A stretch of DNA of 28,988 nucleotides from JAAZLS01 sp964585925 (GTDB lineage Bacteria > Bacillota > Dethiobacteria > DTU022). Made by a program: the position numbers and the translations under genes. The stretch lies in contig CAZPFS010000025.1 in assembly GCA_964585925.1 (NCBI GenBank), positions 1 to 28,988 of the forward strand. Direction: 5' to 3'. Position 1 is the stretch's first letter; each line of letters starts with the position of its first letter. Below are positions 22,752-28,988 of this stretch, one piece after another. The notes beneath the pieces were generated by a model. That model saw only the letters and a list, made by a program, of their open reading frames with translations. It was not told where the DNA came from and ran no database searches.

Positions 22752-23969
22752 ATGGGCTCTATTCAGGAGCAGGAAGGTCAATTTATCATCAATACCTATA
22801 ATCGCCGGCCGGGGATAAATCCGTTGCTGGTAAAAGGGGAGGGAGCTCTGGTCTGGGACGAGCAGGGCCGCCGCTACCTGGATTTGCTGGGCGGACTGGC
22901 GGTAAACGCAGTGGGCCACTGCCATCCCCTGGTGGTGAAGGCGATTCGGGAGCAGGCGGCGGAGCTGATCCATACTTCCAATTTGTATTATACCGCGCCC
23001 CAGGCGGAGCTGGCCCGGATATTGGTGGAGAATTCCTTTGACGGCCGGGTATTTTTCGCCAACAGCGGGGCGGAGGCCAATGAAGCGGCCATCAAGTTGA
23101 CCCGCAAATATGCGGGCCTGCAGCACGGCCCGGGGCGTTTCCATATTGTTACTGCCGAACGCTCTTTTCATGGGCGGACCCTGGCCACCGTTACCGCCAC
23201 CGGACAGGAAAAATATCACCAGGGGTTTGAGCCGCTGGTGGAGGGGTTCCGCTACGCCGTATTTGATGATCTTGATTCCTTTGTCCGCTTGGTGGATAAA
23301 CAGACCGCGGGGATCATTATCGAACCGGTTCAGGGAGAAGGGGGAGTATACCCTGCCGGGGAAAGGTTTATCCGGGGGTTGCGTGAGCTCTGTGACCGGG
23401 AGGGGCTGCTGCTGATCTTTGACGAGGTGCAATGCGGCATGGGCCGCACCGGACGGCTGTGGGCCTATGAAAATTACGGGGTAGAGCCGGATATCATTAC
23501 CGCCGCCAAGGGGCTGGGTGGCGGCCTGCCCATCGGAGCGATGCTGGCTCGAAAAGGCGTGGAGTCTGCATTCAAACCGGGAGACCATGCCTCCACCTTC
23601 GGCGGCAATCCGGTGGTCTGCCGGGCAGCCATCGAAGTATTGCACATTTTGCTGGAAAAACCTTTTTTGGAACAGGTCCGGGAAAAAGGCAGGCTGTTTA
23701 AAGACGGGCTGTTGAAGCTGGCGGAAAAATATCCCTTGCTGATCAGGGAGGTGCGGGGCCTGGGGTTGATGCTGGCCATGGAGCTTGCCGCTCCGCCGGC
23801 CCCTTCTTTTCAGCGTCGCTGCCAGGAGCGGGGGATGCTGGTCAATGCCATCGGTGAAAACACGATCCGTTTTTTGCCCCCACTGGTGATCACGGCGGAA
23901 CAGCTGGAACATGCTCTGCGGGAATTGGAACAGATTTTAATGGAGGCGGCGAAGGGCAACTTGTCCTAA
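22752..23969 (+). CDS. argD: Acetylornithine aminotransferase
   Basis: A 405-residue PLP-dependent class III aminotransferase converting N-acetylglutamate semialdehyde to N-acetylornithine. PLP contacts: NSGAEANEAAIK, D224 in LIFDEVQCGMGRTG, and the Schiff-base lysine K253 in AAKGLGGGLPIGAM. Length and motifs are normal. ATG start follows a G-run (22737-22742). It lies 45 nt after argB and is the last arg gene seen; argF, argG and argH are not in the window. A 395-codon frame on the opposite strand is an antisense shadow. Confidence 0.94.
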   Translation: MGSIQEQEGQFIINTYNRRPGINPLLVKGEGALVWDEQGRRYLDLLGGLAVNAVGHCHPLVVKAIREQAAELIHTSNLYYTAPQAELARILVENSFDGRVFFANSGAEANEAAIKLTRKYAGLQHGPGRFHIVTAERSFHGRTLATVTATGQEKYHQGFEPLVEGFRYAVFDDLDSFVRLVDKQTAGIIIEPVQGEGGVYPAGERFIRGLRELCDREGLLLIFDEVQCGMGRTGRLWAYENYGVEPDIITAAKGLGGGLPIGAMLARKGVESAFKPGDHASTFGGNPVVCRAAIEVLHILLEKPFLEQVREKGRLFKDGLLKLAEKYPLLIREVRGLGLMLAMELAAPPAPSFQRRCQERGMLVNAIGENTIRFLPPLVITAEQLEHALRELEQILMEAAKGNLS

Positions 23970-23993
23970 AATATCGGGAGCTAGGAGGTAATA

Positions 23994-24062
23994 TTGATCG
24001 TCGGTGGGGTGGGCATCCGGTCCCCCGCGACCTTAAAATTGCCGGTATGGACTGTGATATAA
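23994..24062 (+). CDS. Possible 22-codon leader peptide
   Basis: AGGAGG (23983-23988) sits 5 nt before a TTG (23994) that opens a frame of 22 codons, MIVGGVGIRSPATLKLPVWT then VI, ending at TAA (24060-24062). The ribosome site is as strong as any in the window, but the peptide has no recognised family. It follows argD by 24 nt and ends inside the next gene's -10 box. It could be a small peptide or the start of a lost arg gene. Confidence 0.25.
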   Translation: MIVGGVGIRSPATLKLPVWTVI

Positions 24063-24063
24063 T
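24055..24063 (+). promoter_or_regulatory. Extended -10 promoter of nucleotidyltransferase gene
   Basis: TGaTATAAT (24055-24063) is a perfect extended -10. The best -35 partner is TTAAAA (24034-24039) at 18 bp, which is poor. The start codon is 38 nt downstream of the box. Confidence 0.5.
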
Positions 24064-24100
24064 GAAATTAATATTTACATAATGTGGGGGAGGTTAAAAT

Positions 24101-25171
24101 TTGAAAGCAATGATCCTGGCGGCGGGTCTGGGGACCCGGCTGCGGCCTCTGACAGACTATGTTTCCAAACCGATGGTCCGGCTGGCCGGGAGACCCTGTC
24201 TGGAACATACCATCCGCCTGTTGAAAAAACACGGCTTTAACGACCTGATCATCAACCTTCACTACAAGCCCGAACTGATCCGGGACTATTTTGGCCACGG
24301 GGATAAATTTGGGCTAACCATAAATTATTCTTTTGAGCAGGAGCTCATGGGCACCGCCGGCGGGGTAAAAAAAGTGGAACAATATTTCAACACAGGACCG
24401 GTACTCATCATCAGCGGGGACGCCCTGACTGATATTGACCTCTACCGGTTCTATTGTTACCACCGGGATAAAGGCGCCATGGCCACACTGGCTTTGAAAC
24501 AGGTGGCCAATCCGGCTCGCTATGGTGTGGTGATTACCGATGCCAACGGATTGATCACGGCTTTTCAGGAAAAACCTTCGCCCGGGGAAGAAATCAGCAA
24601 TCTGGCCAATACCGGCATCTATCTGTTTGAACCTTCAGTCTTTTCCTATATACCGAAAAATAGTTTTTTTGATTTCGGGCGAGATCTGTTCCCCTTGCTG
24701 TTAAAACAGGGGAAAAAAATGGCCGGTTACATCATGCGCGAATACTGGTGTGACATCGGCGATCTAAATGTGTACAGGGAGGCCCATTATGATATGCTGA
24801 CCGGGTTGGTGGAAGTGGATATACCCGGGAAGCGCTTTGAATCCAATATCTGGCTGGGCAAACAACCGGACATAGATCCCTGTGCCACTCTAGTCGGCCC
24901 GGCGGTAATTGGGGACCGGTGCGTAATCGAAAGAAAGGCCCAGATATATGGACCGGTGGTGCTGGGCGAGGGGACGGTAATTGGCGAGGGAACAGTGATC
25001 AAAAGGGGCATCTTGTGGGGAGATGTCCGGGTAGGCGAAAATAGCCATCTGGTGGATTGTATAGTGGGCGAGCGTTGCCGGGTGGCTTCGGGATTGTTTT
25101 TAGAAAACCAGGTTCTGGACAATCAGATTTTGGAGGGCATCCGGAACCTGGGGGAGAGAGGTAAAATCTGA
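24101..25171 (+). CDS. NDP-sugar pyrophosphorylase, mannose-1-P guanylyltransferase-like
   Basis: A 356-residue nucleotidyltransferase that likely makes an NDP-sugar from a sugar 1-phosphate. The N-terminal catalytic domain has MILAAGLGTRLRPLTDYVSKP (start of the chain), a metal-binding ISGDALTDID and EKPSPGEEISNLANTGIYLF. After WCDIGDLNVYREAHYDML comes a left-handed beta-helix tail of hexapeptide-like repeats (about 270-345), rich in VIG, VVLGEG and VRVGENS. The layout matches GDP-mannose or glucose-1-phosphate transferases of the GCD1-like group; the exact base and sugar are not determined. TTG start with GGGGGAGG 7 nt upstream. Precursor supply for cell-surface polysaccharide is a reasonable inference. 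Confidence 0.82.
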   Translation: MKAMILAAGLGTRLRPLTDYVSKPMVRLAGRPCLEHTIRLLKKHGFNDLIINLHYKPELIRDYFGHGDKFGLTINYSFEQELMGTAGGVKKVEQYFNTGPVLIISGDALTDIDLYRFYCYHRDKGAMATLALKQVANPARYGVVITDANGLITAFQEKPSPGEEISNLANTGIYLFEPSVFSYIPKNSFFDFGRDLFPLLLKQGKKMAGYIMREYWCDIGDLNVYREAHYDMLTGLVEVDIPGKRFESNIWLGKQPDIDPCATLVGPAVIGDRCVIERKAQIYGPVVLGEGTVIGEGTVIKRGILWGDVRVGENSHLVDCIVGERCRVASGLFLENQVLDNQILEGIRNLGERGKI

Positions 25172-25232
25172 AATAACCTTGCTGCCTTGGGCATACATAT
25201 TACTTAGCAGCCAAAAAGGCGGGGGGAAAAAA

Positions 25233-25628
25233 TTGAGGAAAGCTCCGGCAGTGACGTTGATATTTGGCTTACTGATTGTGGCGGCTTTGACTGCCGGCTG
25301 CAACCGGGGAGGGAAAAGCCCGCAGGCCAATCCAGAAGGAGTTGTGGAGGCATTCATAATTTCATTCCAGCAAAAAAATCTGGAAGCCATGAGTGCTCTG
25401 TACTACAACCGGCGTTTCAGTTCGGAAGAAGAAGAATTCCTGTCCAAATTATTTACAGTAATCGAGATCAAAGAATTTGCAGTCGAGGAGGTGGTCCTGC
25501 TTTCGGAGAAGGAGGCAGAGGTCAAGACTTCAATTGCCATGATCATTTATAATCGGGAAAAAACCGCCCGGAATACATTTCGGGTAATAAAAAAAGAACG
25601 CCTTTGGTACCTGTCCAGCCAGCTTTAA
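25233..25628 (+). CDS. Small lipoprotein, possible NTF2/DUF4878-like
   Basis: A 131-residue secreted lipoprotein. A basic N-terminus and hydrophobic core end in the lipobox LTAGC, with C23 as the lipidated residue. The mature part opens with PEGVVEAFIISFQQKNLEAM and ends in FRVIKKERLWYLSS, a pattern like the NTF2-like DUF4878 group of extracytoplasmic lipoproteins; the function is unknown. I choose TTG 25233 because GGGGGG(A) lies 6 nt upstream and the signal peptide then begins correctly; a TTG at 25179 would put 18 residues before it. It follows the nucleotidyltransferase gene by about 60 nt. Confidence 0.72.
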   Translation: MRKAPAVTLIFGLLIVAALTAGCNRGGKSPQANPEGVVEAFIISFQQKNLEAMSALYYNRRFSSEEEEFLSKLFTVIEIKEFAVEEVVLLSEKEAEVKTSIAMIIYNREKTARNTFRVIKKERLWYLSSQL

Positions 25629-25721
25629 ACGGGTTTAACGAACCTCTCAACCGGTCCTGTCTGCGGGATGTCTGCCGGAGGGTTGATTTCTAGCCGGAAC
25701 TGCAAACCATAGCCCTGACCC

Positions 25722-25746
25722 AAAGTCCGGCGGGGCCTTTTCTTTT
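25722..25746 (+). terminator. Possible Rho-independent terminator
   Basis: AAAG-t-CC (25722-25728) pairs with GG-c-CTTT (25734-25740) around GGCGG, with one internal mismatch, followed by TCTTTT. It lies about 95 nt past the lipoprotein stop and before the kinase promoter. The imperfect stem keeps confidence moderate. Confidence 0.45.
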
Positions 25747-25762
25747 AAACCTGCCATATAGA

Positions 25763-25771
25763 TGATATAAT
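25763..25771 (+). promoter_or_regulatory. Extended -10 promoter of the two-component operon
   Basis: TGaTATAAT (25763-25771), identical to the box before the gene at 24101. The -35 partner at 17 bp is TTTTAA (25743-25748), which is weak. The start codon follows after 62 nt. Confidence 0.5.
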
Positions 25772-25833
25772 GTAATAGTCCTAGTTAATAAACGCTTACC
25801 AACATATAATCCAGATGCAGGGAGGCGATACTT

Positions 25834-26910
25834 TTGAGTGCGCTCCCGGATGAAACGGCGGCTTTTTTGAACTATCTGCCTGATCCACTATTTGTAATTG
25901 ATCGGGACCAAGAGGTAATCTGGTGTAACCGTCAGGCCGGTGAAATTTTTGAGTTATCAGAGGTTTGCCGCCTCCCTCTGGTAAAGGCCACTGGCATCAG
26001 AAAAATCGGGCAGTTGGCCGGCCAGGTTCTGGAAAGCGGATTACCCCTTGAATTTTCCTATGAAAATACCACCTTTAAAATAAAACGACAGGAAAAACAT
26101 TATTTCTTTCGAATTTCTGCCATTCCCATTAGCCTCAATGAACTGCAGGGTGCGATTGTGTTGTTAACCGATGTGACCCGCTTTCAAGAAATGGAAAAAA
26201 TCAAAAATGATTTTGTATCTGTCGTCTCCCATGAGTTCCGCACCCCTTTGACTACGATTATTCTGGGGGTAGAGATGCTGCTGGAAGGGATGCTGGGGAA
26301 CCTTACCCCCCGGGGGAGAGAAATTATGGAAGCAATTCAAGGAGATTGCCGACGTCTGACCAGGCTGGTGGAAAATCTGATGGAGCTTTCCCGAGCCGAG
26401 TCGGGAGCAATCCTAATTGAACCCGAACCGGTAAACGTAACTGATCTGGTGCAGGAAGCGGTTCGGCCCCTGGAAATTCAGGCCAGAAATAAAGAGGTGA
26501 AACTGATTGTTGATCTGCCCCCGGAGGCCCCCATGGTGGAGGCGGATTTTAACAAATCGATATGGGTGCTTACCAACCTGATCGGCAATGCCCTGCGCTA
26601 TACCGATGCCGATGGAAGTATTACCATAAAGGTGCGGGAACACGGCAGTCGTGTTTTTATTTCCGTCCGCGATACCGGCTGCGGGATACCAAAATCATTC
26701 CAGGATAATATTTTTCGCAAGTATGTGCAGCTTCAGGGGCAGGGGAAAGGCAAGCGCGGCGGTGCCGGGCTGGGACTGGCCATCGCCAAGGACATTGTTA
26801 CCGCTCTGGGTGGGGAGATCTGGTTGGAAAGCGAGGAGGGAAAAGGCAGCACTTTTACCTTTACCCTACCTGTATTGCGGCAGGAGAAAAAGATCGAAGG
26901 AGGGATTTAA
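25834..26910 (+). CDS. Soluble PAS-domain sensor histidine kinase
   Basis: A 358-residue kinase without membrane helices. An N-terminal PAS domain (about 8-115) is followed by the dimerisation/phosphoacceptor domain with H133 in SVVSHEFRTPL and an HATPase domain with N-box NLIGNALRYT, G1 DTGCGIP and G2 GGAGLGLAIAKD. It probably senses an internal signal through PAS and phosphorylates the receiver encoded next, whose ATG follows the TAA immediately. TTG start with GGGAGG 8 nt upstream. The signal cannot be told from sequence. Confidence 0.88.
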   Translation: MSALPDETAAFLNYLPDPLFVIDRDQEVIWCNRQAGEIFELSEVCRLPLVKATGIRKIGQLAGQVLESGLPLEFSYENTTFKIKRQEKHYFFRISAIPISLNELQGAIVLLTDVTRFQEMEKIKNDFVSVVSHEFRTPLTTIILGVEMLLEGMLGNLTPRGREIMEAIQGDCRRLTRLVENLMELSRAESGAILIEPEPVNVTDLVQEAVRPLEIQARNKEVKLIVDLPPEAPMVEADFNKSIWVLTNLIGNALRYTDADGSITIKVREHGSRVFISVRDTGCGIPKSFQDNIFRKYVQLQGQGKGKRGGAGLGLAIAKDIVTALGGEIWLESEEGKGSTFTFTLPVLRQEKKIEGGI

Positions 26911-27291
26911 ATGAGTTCTGAGGTTTTACTGGTGGAGGATGAGAAGAACATCATACTGGGAGTCAGGACCTGCCTGGATGCGGTGGGTTACCGGGTCCAC
27001 GTGGTAGAAGACGGAGAGCAGGCGCTTAAGTATCTTGAAACACGGAAACCTGACCTGGTGCTGCTGGATCTGATGCTGCCCAAGGTAGATGGGTTCGAAG
27101 TATTAAAAACAATTAAGCAGGATGACTCGACCAAAGAAATCCCGGTGATTGTACTCACTGCCAAGGTCAGTCGGGAGGATCAGAAAAAAGCGCAGGATCT
27201 GGGTGCCGATTGTTACATGACCAAACCGTTCCGGCCACAGGAACTCTGGGATAAAATCAAAGACTTTTTACCCGGGGCTGATCAGGAATGA
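26911..27291 (+). CDS. Stand-alone response regulator receiver
   Basis: A 126-residue single receiver domain with no output domain. The acidic pocket is E9-D10, the phosphoacceptor is D53 in LVLLDLMLPKVDG, and the conserved Lys lies in YMTKPF. Such regulators act through protein contact or phosphorelay, not by binding DNA directly. It begins right after the kinase stop codon, with the ribosome site GAAGGAGG inside the end of the kinase gene, so both are translated as a pair. Confidence 0.9.
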   Translation: MSSEVLLVEDEKNIILGVRTCLDAVGYRVHVVEDGEQALKYLETRKPDLVLLDLMLPKVDGFEVLKTIKQDDSTKEIPVIVLTAKVSREDQKKAQDLGADCYMTKPFRPQELWDKIKDFLPGADQE

Positions 27292-27366
27292 GCAGAGCCT
27301 TGATATCTGATTTCAGGTTTCCCGGTTCTGTTGTAGATAAGAATTTTAGGGAGAAGGTGTTTTGAA

Positions 27367-27837
27367 TTGATACCTGTTAAGGTCAGGGAGATAGTGCTGG
27401 ATCAGGTTCAAAACCCTCTGCTGCTGCTGGTGGACATCGAGGAATCAATGGTGTTGCCGATTGGCATCGGGTTTTGGGAGGCCCAGGCGATTGTATTGAA
27501 ACTTCAGGGGCATGTTCCTCCCCGGCCGTTAACCCATGACCTGTTTCAAGATTTATGCAGCCATTTGGGGGCCTCGGTAGAAAAAGTAGTGATCAATGAT
27601 ATTCGCAAGAGTACTTTTTATGCTGAGATCTATCTTACCAACTCCGCCAAAGAAGAAGTGGTGGTAGATGCCCGTCCGAGCGATGCGGTGGCGCTGGCCC
27701 TGACGGTGGGCTGCCCAATTTATATTACAAAAAATGTTGCCGCTTACACGGTCTCGATAAAGGATCTGCTGGAGGAACAGGAGAAAGGGTCTTCGGGGTT
27801 TGGCGAGCCTGATGAGGGCGGGCCCCATTTACACTGA
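27367..27837 (+). CDS. DUF151 (bifunctional nuclease) family protein
   Basis: A 156-residue protein of the DUF151 family, members of which are described as bifunctional nucleases in plants and are common and uncharacterised in bacteria. Family landmarks: VLPIGIGFWEAQAI, the RPLTHDLF segment, and ARPSDAVALALTVGCPIYI. A C-terminal tail (SSGFGEPDEGGPHLH) is acidic and variable. TTG start with GGGAGAAGGTG about 7 nt upstream. It follows the two-component pair by 75 nt and precedes a DUF503 gene by 20 nt. Confidence 0.85.
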   Translation: MIPVKVREIVLDQVQNPLLLLVDIEESMVLPIGIGFWEAQAIVLKLQGHVPPRPLTHDLFQDLCSHLGASVEKVVINDIRKSTFYAEIYLTNSAKEEVVVDARPSDAVALALTVGCPIYITKNVAAYTVSIKDLLEEQEKGSSGFGEPDEGGPHLH

Positions 27838-27857
27838 GAAAAACAAGGTGATCAAAA

Positions 27858-28138
27858 ATGCCGGTGGCAGCGTGTACGCTTGAAATTCATATTCCCGGTG
27901 CCGGGTCTTTAAAAAAAAACGCCGTGTGTTGAAAAGCCTGATTCAACGCTTGCGAAACCGGTTCAACATATCTGTTGCCGAAAGCGGATATCAGAATCTT
28001 TGGCAGCGTTCGGAAATAACCCTGGCCGCGGTCTGCCACAGTTACAACGGCACCAGTGAAATAATCCGGCAGATCATTGATTTTATTGAGCAGGACGGCC
28101 AGGTTGATGTGATCAGTTATTCAGTGGACACTTTATAA
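27858..28138 (+). CDS. DUF503 family protein, broken by a -1 frameshift
   Basis: The frame from ATG 27858 (AAGGTGAT 5 nt upstream) gives MPVAACTLEIHIPGAGSLKK, then NAVC and a TGA (27930-27932). The rest of the family, RRVLKSLIQRLRNRFNISVA through GYQNLWQRSE to VDTL, continues in the -1 frame to TAA 28136-28138. The switch falls in a run of nine A (27911-27919); ten A would restore one reading frame of about 93 residues, the normal DUF503 length. The zero-frame codons AAA AAA AAC form a canonical A AAA AAC slippery heptamer (27914-27920), followed after 5 nt by an 8-bp stem-loop (27926-27949). Options are a homopolymer error, a real mutation, polymerase slippage, or programmed frameshifting. 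The molecular role of DUF503 is not established. Confidence 0.75.
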
Positions 28139-28183
28139 TTCCGAGTTGCTTGTAGATCTGGCTGCGGCAGGAGGAACAGCGGT

Positions 28184-28762
28184 TTGGAGCCTGAGGGGGA
28201 GCTGTTTGACAAAGCAATCGCGCTGGCTCATCATCTGGTATCCTGCCGGCTAGTCCCGGGGGATCTGGCCGCGGATGCCACTGCGGGCAACGGCCACGAT
28301 ACATTGATGCTGGCCCGGCAGGTGGGCCCGCAGGGGCGGATCTATGCCTTTGATGTTCAGCCGGAGGCATTGAACCGCACCCGGGAGCTGCTGAACAATG
28401 AGAGCATGGCTGAGCGGGTAACCCTTATATCCGACGGGCATGAGCACATGTCCGGGCACGTCAAAGACAGGCTGGCCGCAGTGATGTTCAACCTGGGATA
28501 CCTTCCGGGTGGAGACCGGAGTATCATTACTACTGCCGGAACTACCCTGGCCGGAATCCGGGAAGCGCTGCTTCTGCTCAAACCGGGCGGCCTGGTGACA
28601 ATTATTGCCTACACCGGCCACCGGGGGGCGGAGGAAGAAAAAAAAGCGGTGATTGACTACTGCCGGCAACTTGATCAGCGAAAATATACCGTAATGCATG
28701 TTAATTATATAAACCAGATTCATTACCCTCCGGAGCTGCTGGCTATCCAGTTTCGGCCCTAA
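28184..28762 (+). CDS. mnmM: MnmM/YtqB-like tRNA U34 methyltransferase
   Basis: A 192-residue class I SAM-dependent methyltransferase of the YtqB family, whose Bacillus and Staphylococcus members methylate 5-aminomethyl-2-thiouridine at the tRNA wobble position. The SAM-binding loop is DATAGNGHDTL, followed by the acidic strand end YAFDVQPEAL. NLGYLPGGDRSI and YTGHRGAEEE are near-diagnostic for the family. TTG start with AGGAGG 9 nt upstream. It lies 45 nt after the DUF503 gene and ends the operon-like group before a tRNA gene. Confidence 0.85.
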   Translation: MEPEGELFDKAIALAHHLVSCRLVPGDLAADATAGNGHDTLMLARQVGPQGRIYAFDVQPEALNRTRELLNNESMAERVTLISDGHEHMSGHVKDRLAAVMFNLGYLPGGDRSIITTAGTTLAGIREALLLLKPGGLVTIIAYTGHRGAEEEKKAVIDYCRQLDQRKYTVMHVNYINQIHYPPELLAIQFRP

Positions 28763-28887
28763 TCGAAGGACCAGCAGATCCGTTCCCGCCAATATTAAAC
28801 CGACCGGCTTGGTAAAGCCTCGCCGAGCCGCGGCGCTCAAAAGGCCATAAAACAACCTATTACAACCGAATAACCCGATCCGAGAAG

Positions 28888-28917
28888 TTGACTTTTAACC
28901 CGAGATTGGTGTATACT
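28888..28917 (+). promoter_or_regulatory. Promoter of the tRNA gene
   Basis: TTGACT (28888-28893) and TATACT (28912-28917) are 18 bp apart, each 5 of 6 to consensus. The tRNA begins 10 nt past the -10, so transcription starts very near the mature 5' end. The sequence 28763-28887 upstream shows no gene; GGCTT/AAGCC can form a small stem but lacks a T-run. Confidence 0.65.
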
Positions 28918-28927
28918 GAATTCGCTC

Positions 28928-28988
28928 GGAGCCGTGGTGTAGCGGTTAACATGCCGGCCTGTCACGCCGGAGATCGCGGGTTCAATTC
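28928..28988 (+). tRNA. tRNA-Asp (GTC), cut by the window end
   Basis: The 61 bases from GGAGCCG show the acceptor 5' strand, D-arm (TGGTGTAGCGGTTAACA), an anticodon stem GCCGG/CCGGC with anticodon GTC at 28961-28963 (Asp), variable loop and the T-arm start GCGGGTTCAATTC. The acceptor 3' strand lies beyond the window. Confidence 0.95.

Noticed and set aside
22725..23912. 395-codon antisense frame opposite argD
   Set aside because: The sense strand encodes a complete aminotransferase with PLP lysine and all motifs; the antisense frame has no motifs and follows from codon bias.
1..28988. CRISPR array, insertion sequence or prophage
   Set aside because: No regularly spaced direct repeats, transposase, integrase or phage structural genes were seen; the tRNA-Asp at the end shows no attachment duplication within the window.

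Overview
The window looks like a chromosomal segment of an anaerobic Clostridia-type Firmicute, with a Pelotomaculum/Desulfotomaculum-like relative as the best guess. Supporting signs are a T-box leader, many TTG/GTG starts behind strong GGAGG-type ribosome sites, SigA-type promoters, and a gene order (regulator, succinyl-CoA synthetase, split methylmalonyl-CoA mutase, epimerase, carboxyltransferase) that resembles the mmc propionate-oxidation cluster of Pelotomaculum. The lineage is inferred from gene content and was not tested by a search.

Layout. 1-447: no gene, ending in a good promoter. 448-1821: MATE exporter. 1822-3554: a poor, locally AT-rich stretch with a possible structured RNA and terminator, an atypical shikimate-kinase-like P-loop protein and gene remnants. 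3555-5293: ABC-2 exporter pair. 5414-8964: SbcD/YhaO-like nuclease overlapping a YhaN-like coiled-coil ATPase. 8990-9934 (minus strand): radical SAM protein. 10204-11898: a sigma-54-activator-like regulator whose AAA+ domain has lost its key residues. 12080-18456: methylmalonyl-CoA operon. 18605-19066: small DUF4870-like membrane protein with its own promoter. 19131-23969: promoter, arginine T-box and argC-argJ-argB-argD. 24101-25628: sugar-phosphate nucleotidyltransferase and a lipoprotein. 25834-27291: soluble PAS histidine kinase and a stand-alone receiver. 27367-28762: DUF151 protein, frame-broken DUF503 gene and MnmM/YtqB methyltransferase. 28928-end: tRNA-Asp cut by the window edge.

How the genes work together. 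The 12-18 kb operon interconverts succinate and propionyl-CoA: SucCD-like synthetase (succinate/succinyl-CoA), B12-dependent mutase in two subunits (succinyl-CoA/R-methylmalonyl-CoA), epimerase (R/S) and the carboxyltransferase subunit (methylmalonyl-CoA/propionyl-CoA). Fumarase, malate dehydrogenase and the biotin carrier are not in the window. The arginine block makes ornithine by the cyclic acetyl route; T-box control by uncharged tRNA-Arg and an ArgB of the arginine-inhibited type would give two layers of control.

Most notable points: the degenerate sigma-54-type regulator beside a SigA-type operon promoter; a DUF503 gene broken at a canonical A AAA AAC slippery heptamer followed at 5 nt by an 8-bp stem-loop; and an unassigned structured RNA candidate near 1950-2075.
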